From Catenulisporales bacterium (GTDB lineage: Bacteria > Actinomycetota > Actinomycetes > Streptomycetales > Catenulisporaceae), in contig JAEKKI010000155.1 of the NCBI GenBank assembly GCA_019510485.1, positions 1-43,828 on the forward strand: 43,828 bases of DNA. The letters run 5' to 3'. This document shows, piece by piece, positions 42,778 to 43,828 of this stretch; positions within the stretch are counted from its first letter, which is position 1, and every line of letters starts with the position of its first letter. The position numbers were made by a program, and so were the translations under genes. The notes under the pieces were generated by a model. It did no database searches. It was not told the DNA's origin and saw only the letters and a program-made list of their open reading frames with translations.

Positions 42778-43828
42778 TACGCGACCGGGAACAAGTACCC
42801 GTCCTCGACCAGCCCTCGGACGGCTTCGACCGCTCCGGTTCGCAGGCTCCGCGAATCAATCCCGTAGCGTTCGCCCACAGCGTCCAGGATTTCCCCGAGG
42901 GGAGTTTCCCCATCCGACGCACCCACCACGGCCGCGCCGATCGGGTCGATGTCGGCCGAGCGCATGAAACCTTCCTGCTGGCTGATCCGCGAGGAGTCGC
43001 TCCCCCACCCGCTGCCGCCCTCGTAGGTCGGCCGCGCCACCTGCTCCCAGCGCACGTCCGGGGCCACGGCCAGGCGCCGGTGCATCAGCGCCTCGTCGTC
43101 GGTGTCGCGCAGGAAGTCGTGCCGGGCGAACCAGCTCGGGATGTGCGGCCCGAGCGGCTGCTCCACCGGATGCGAGATCTCCTCCAGCCGCATCAGGGGC
43201 TCGTCGGATCCGGCGTTGTGCAGGGTGATCCAGCCGAACCCGATGGCGTCGACCTTGTTCTGCTCGAAGTAGTCCAGCCAGGCGTCATAGCGCCGCGGAT
43301 AGTCCGGCGTGCCATACTCCCCGGAGTCACGCAGCCACAGCTCCACATACTCCGCCGGGTCCTGCGCCTCCCGCTGCACCACCCACGCGTCGCACCCGGT
43401 CTCCCGCACCCAGCCGGCGACCCGCTCGCGCCAGTCGACGCCGTCGACGTGCAGCCAGTTGGCCAGGACTTGACACCAGCCGTTCTCGTTCAGGTGCCGG
43501 TGCGCGTCGGCCACAAGCTGCCGGCACACCTCGTCGGCGGACAGGCCGGAGTCGCGGTAGACGAAGCGACCGCCCTGCGTAGCGTTGTCCGGCGAGATGA
43601 CGAAGGGCGGGTTGGAGATGATGAGGTCGAACTTCTCGCCCCCGACCGGCTCGAACAACGAGCCCTCCCGCAGGTCGAAGGGCTCCACGCCGGAGAGCTG
43701 CTGCGTGAGCTCGGCCAGCATCAGGGCCCGCGGATTGCGATCGGTGCCGACGACCCGGTTGACGTGCGTCGACAGGTGCAGCGCCTGCACCCCGCCGCCG
43801 GTCCCGACGTCGAGCGCGGAGCCGAACT
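42777..43828 (-). CDS. Class I SAM-dependent methyltransferase (NPPF type), 5' end outside the window
   Basis: The C-terminal 350 residues of a methyltransferase; the start lies beyond the right edge. SAM motif I is visible at the very end (LDVGTGGGVQALHLS), followed by VVGTDRNPRAL. The catalytic NPPF motif in FDLIISNPPFVISP marks an amino-group methyltransferase of the HemK/RlmG-like kind acting on protein glutamine or nucleic-acid amines. After about 200 residues comes a region with WITLHNAG and VEQPLGPHIPSWFARHDFL, then a short winged C-terminal module (AVEAVRGLVEDGYLFPV). It lies upstream of topA in the same direction, as in Streptomyces. The substrate is unknown. Confidence 0.85.
   Translation of the reverse strand, partial: FGSALDVGTGGGVQALHLSTHVNRVVGTDRNPRALMLAELTQQLSGVEPFDLREGSLFEPVGGEKFDLIISNPPFVISPDNATQGGRFVYRDSGLSADEVCRQLVADAHRHLNENGWCQVLANWLHVDGVDWRERVAGWVRETGCDAWVVQREAQDPAEYVELWLRDSGEYGTPDYPRRYDAWLDYFEQNKVDAIGFGWITLHNAGSDEPLMRLEEISHPVEQPLGPHIPSWFARHDFLRDTDDEALMHRRLAVAPDVRWEQVARPTYEGGSGWGSDSSRISQQEGFMRSADIDPIGAAVVGASDGETPLGEILDAVGERYGIDSRSLRTGAVEAVRGLVEDGYLFPVA

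Overview
The window is a chromosomal segment from a high-GC Gram-positive bacterium of the Actinomycetota. GC is around 70 percent, GTG starts are frequent, and there is one well-supported TTG start. The gene content is Streptomyces-like: an MFS-dTMP kinase fusion next to holB, the ftsH-folE-folP-folB-folK cluster with hpt, tilS and ppa, DUF3180, DUF2617 and DUF2530 proteins, and a transmembrane HTH regulator. I would guess Streptomyces or a neighbouring order such as Catenulisporales; the sequence alone does not settle this. I see no rRNA, tRNA, CRISPR array, prophage, insertion sequence or transposase.

Layout. (1) 1-7.1 kb: DUF488 and SRPBCC genes, a membrane-anchored HTH regulator divergent from a DUF4232 lipoprotein, then tmk (MFS fusion) and holB. 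(2) 7.2-15.6 kb: an AraC regulator divergent from an NmrA-type dehydrogenase/DUF1772 pair, a GntR/FadR regulator, a tail-anchored CoxG-like protein, a DUF2617-SDR pair, a DUF2530 protein divergent from an AzgA-type purine permease, and a Uma2-fold protein with a weakened active site. (3) 15.8-22.7 kb: a two-component system divergent from a MidA/NDUFAF7-type methyltransferase and a SWIM-domain protein, then a secreted anchored protein and an orphan nuoD. (4) 22.7-35.9 kb, all on the minus strand: a Tyr-rich membrane protein, DUF3180, folK, folB, an NTF2-like gene, folP, a DUF2156 aminoacyl-transferase-like membrane protein, folE, ftsH, hpt, tilS, a zinc metalloprotease and ppa. (5) 36.0-43.8 kb: dacB, an NlpC/P60 peptidoglycan hydrolase, a GNAT acetyltransferase, topA, and a methyltransferase running off the right edge.

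How the genes work together. Region 4 holds most tetrahydropterin/folate steps (FolE, FolB, FolK, FolP) beside purine salvage (Hpt), tRNA-Ile lysidine formation (TilS), membrane protein quality control (FtsH) and pyrophosphate removal (Ppa). ATGA overlaps suggest translational coupling at ftsH/folE, folP/NTF2 and folB/folK. Tmk and HolB link dTTP supply to replication. DacB and the NlpC/P60 protein act on peptidoglycan.

The most interesting locus is 15.8-22.7 kb. A homologue of NDUFAF7, the mitochondrial enzyme that dimethylates one arginine of the complex I 49-kDa subunit, lies close to a stand-alone homologue of that very subunit (NuoD). This NuoD keeps the target arginine but has Trp where canonical subunits carry the quinone-contacting Tyr. 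A second broad signal is translation start architecture: about a dozen genes have a TANNNT box six or seven bases before the start codon and mostly no useful Shine-Dalgarno, as expected for leaderless mRNAs.
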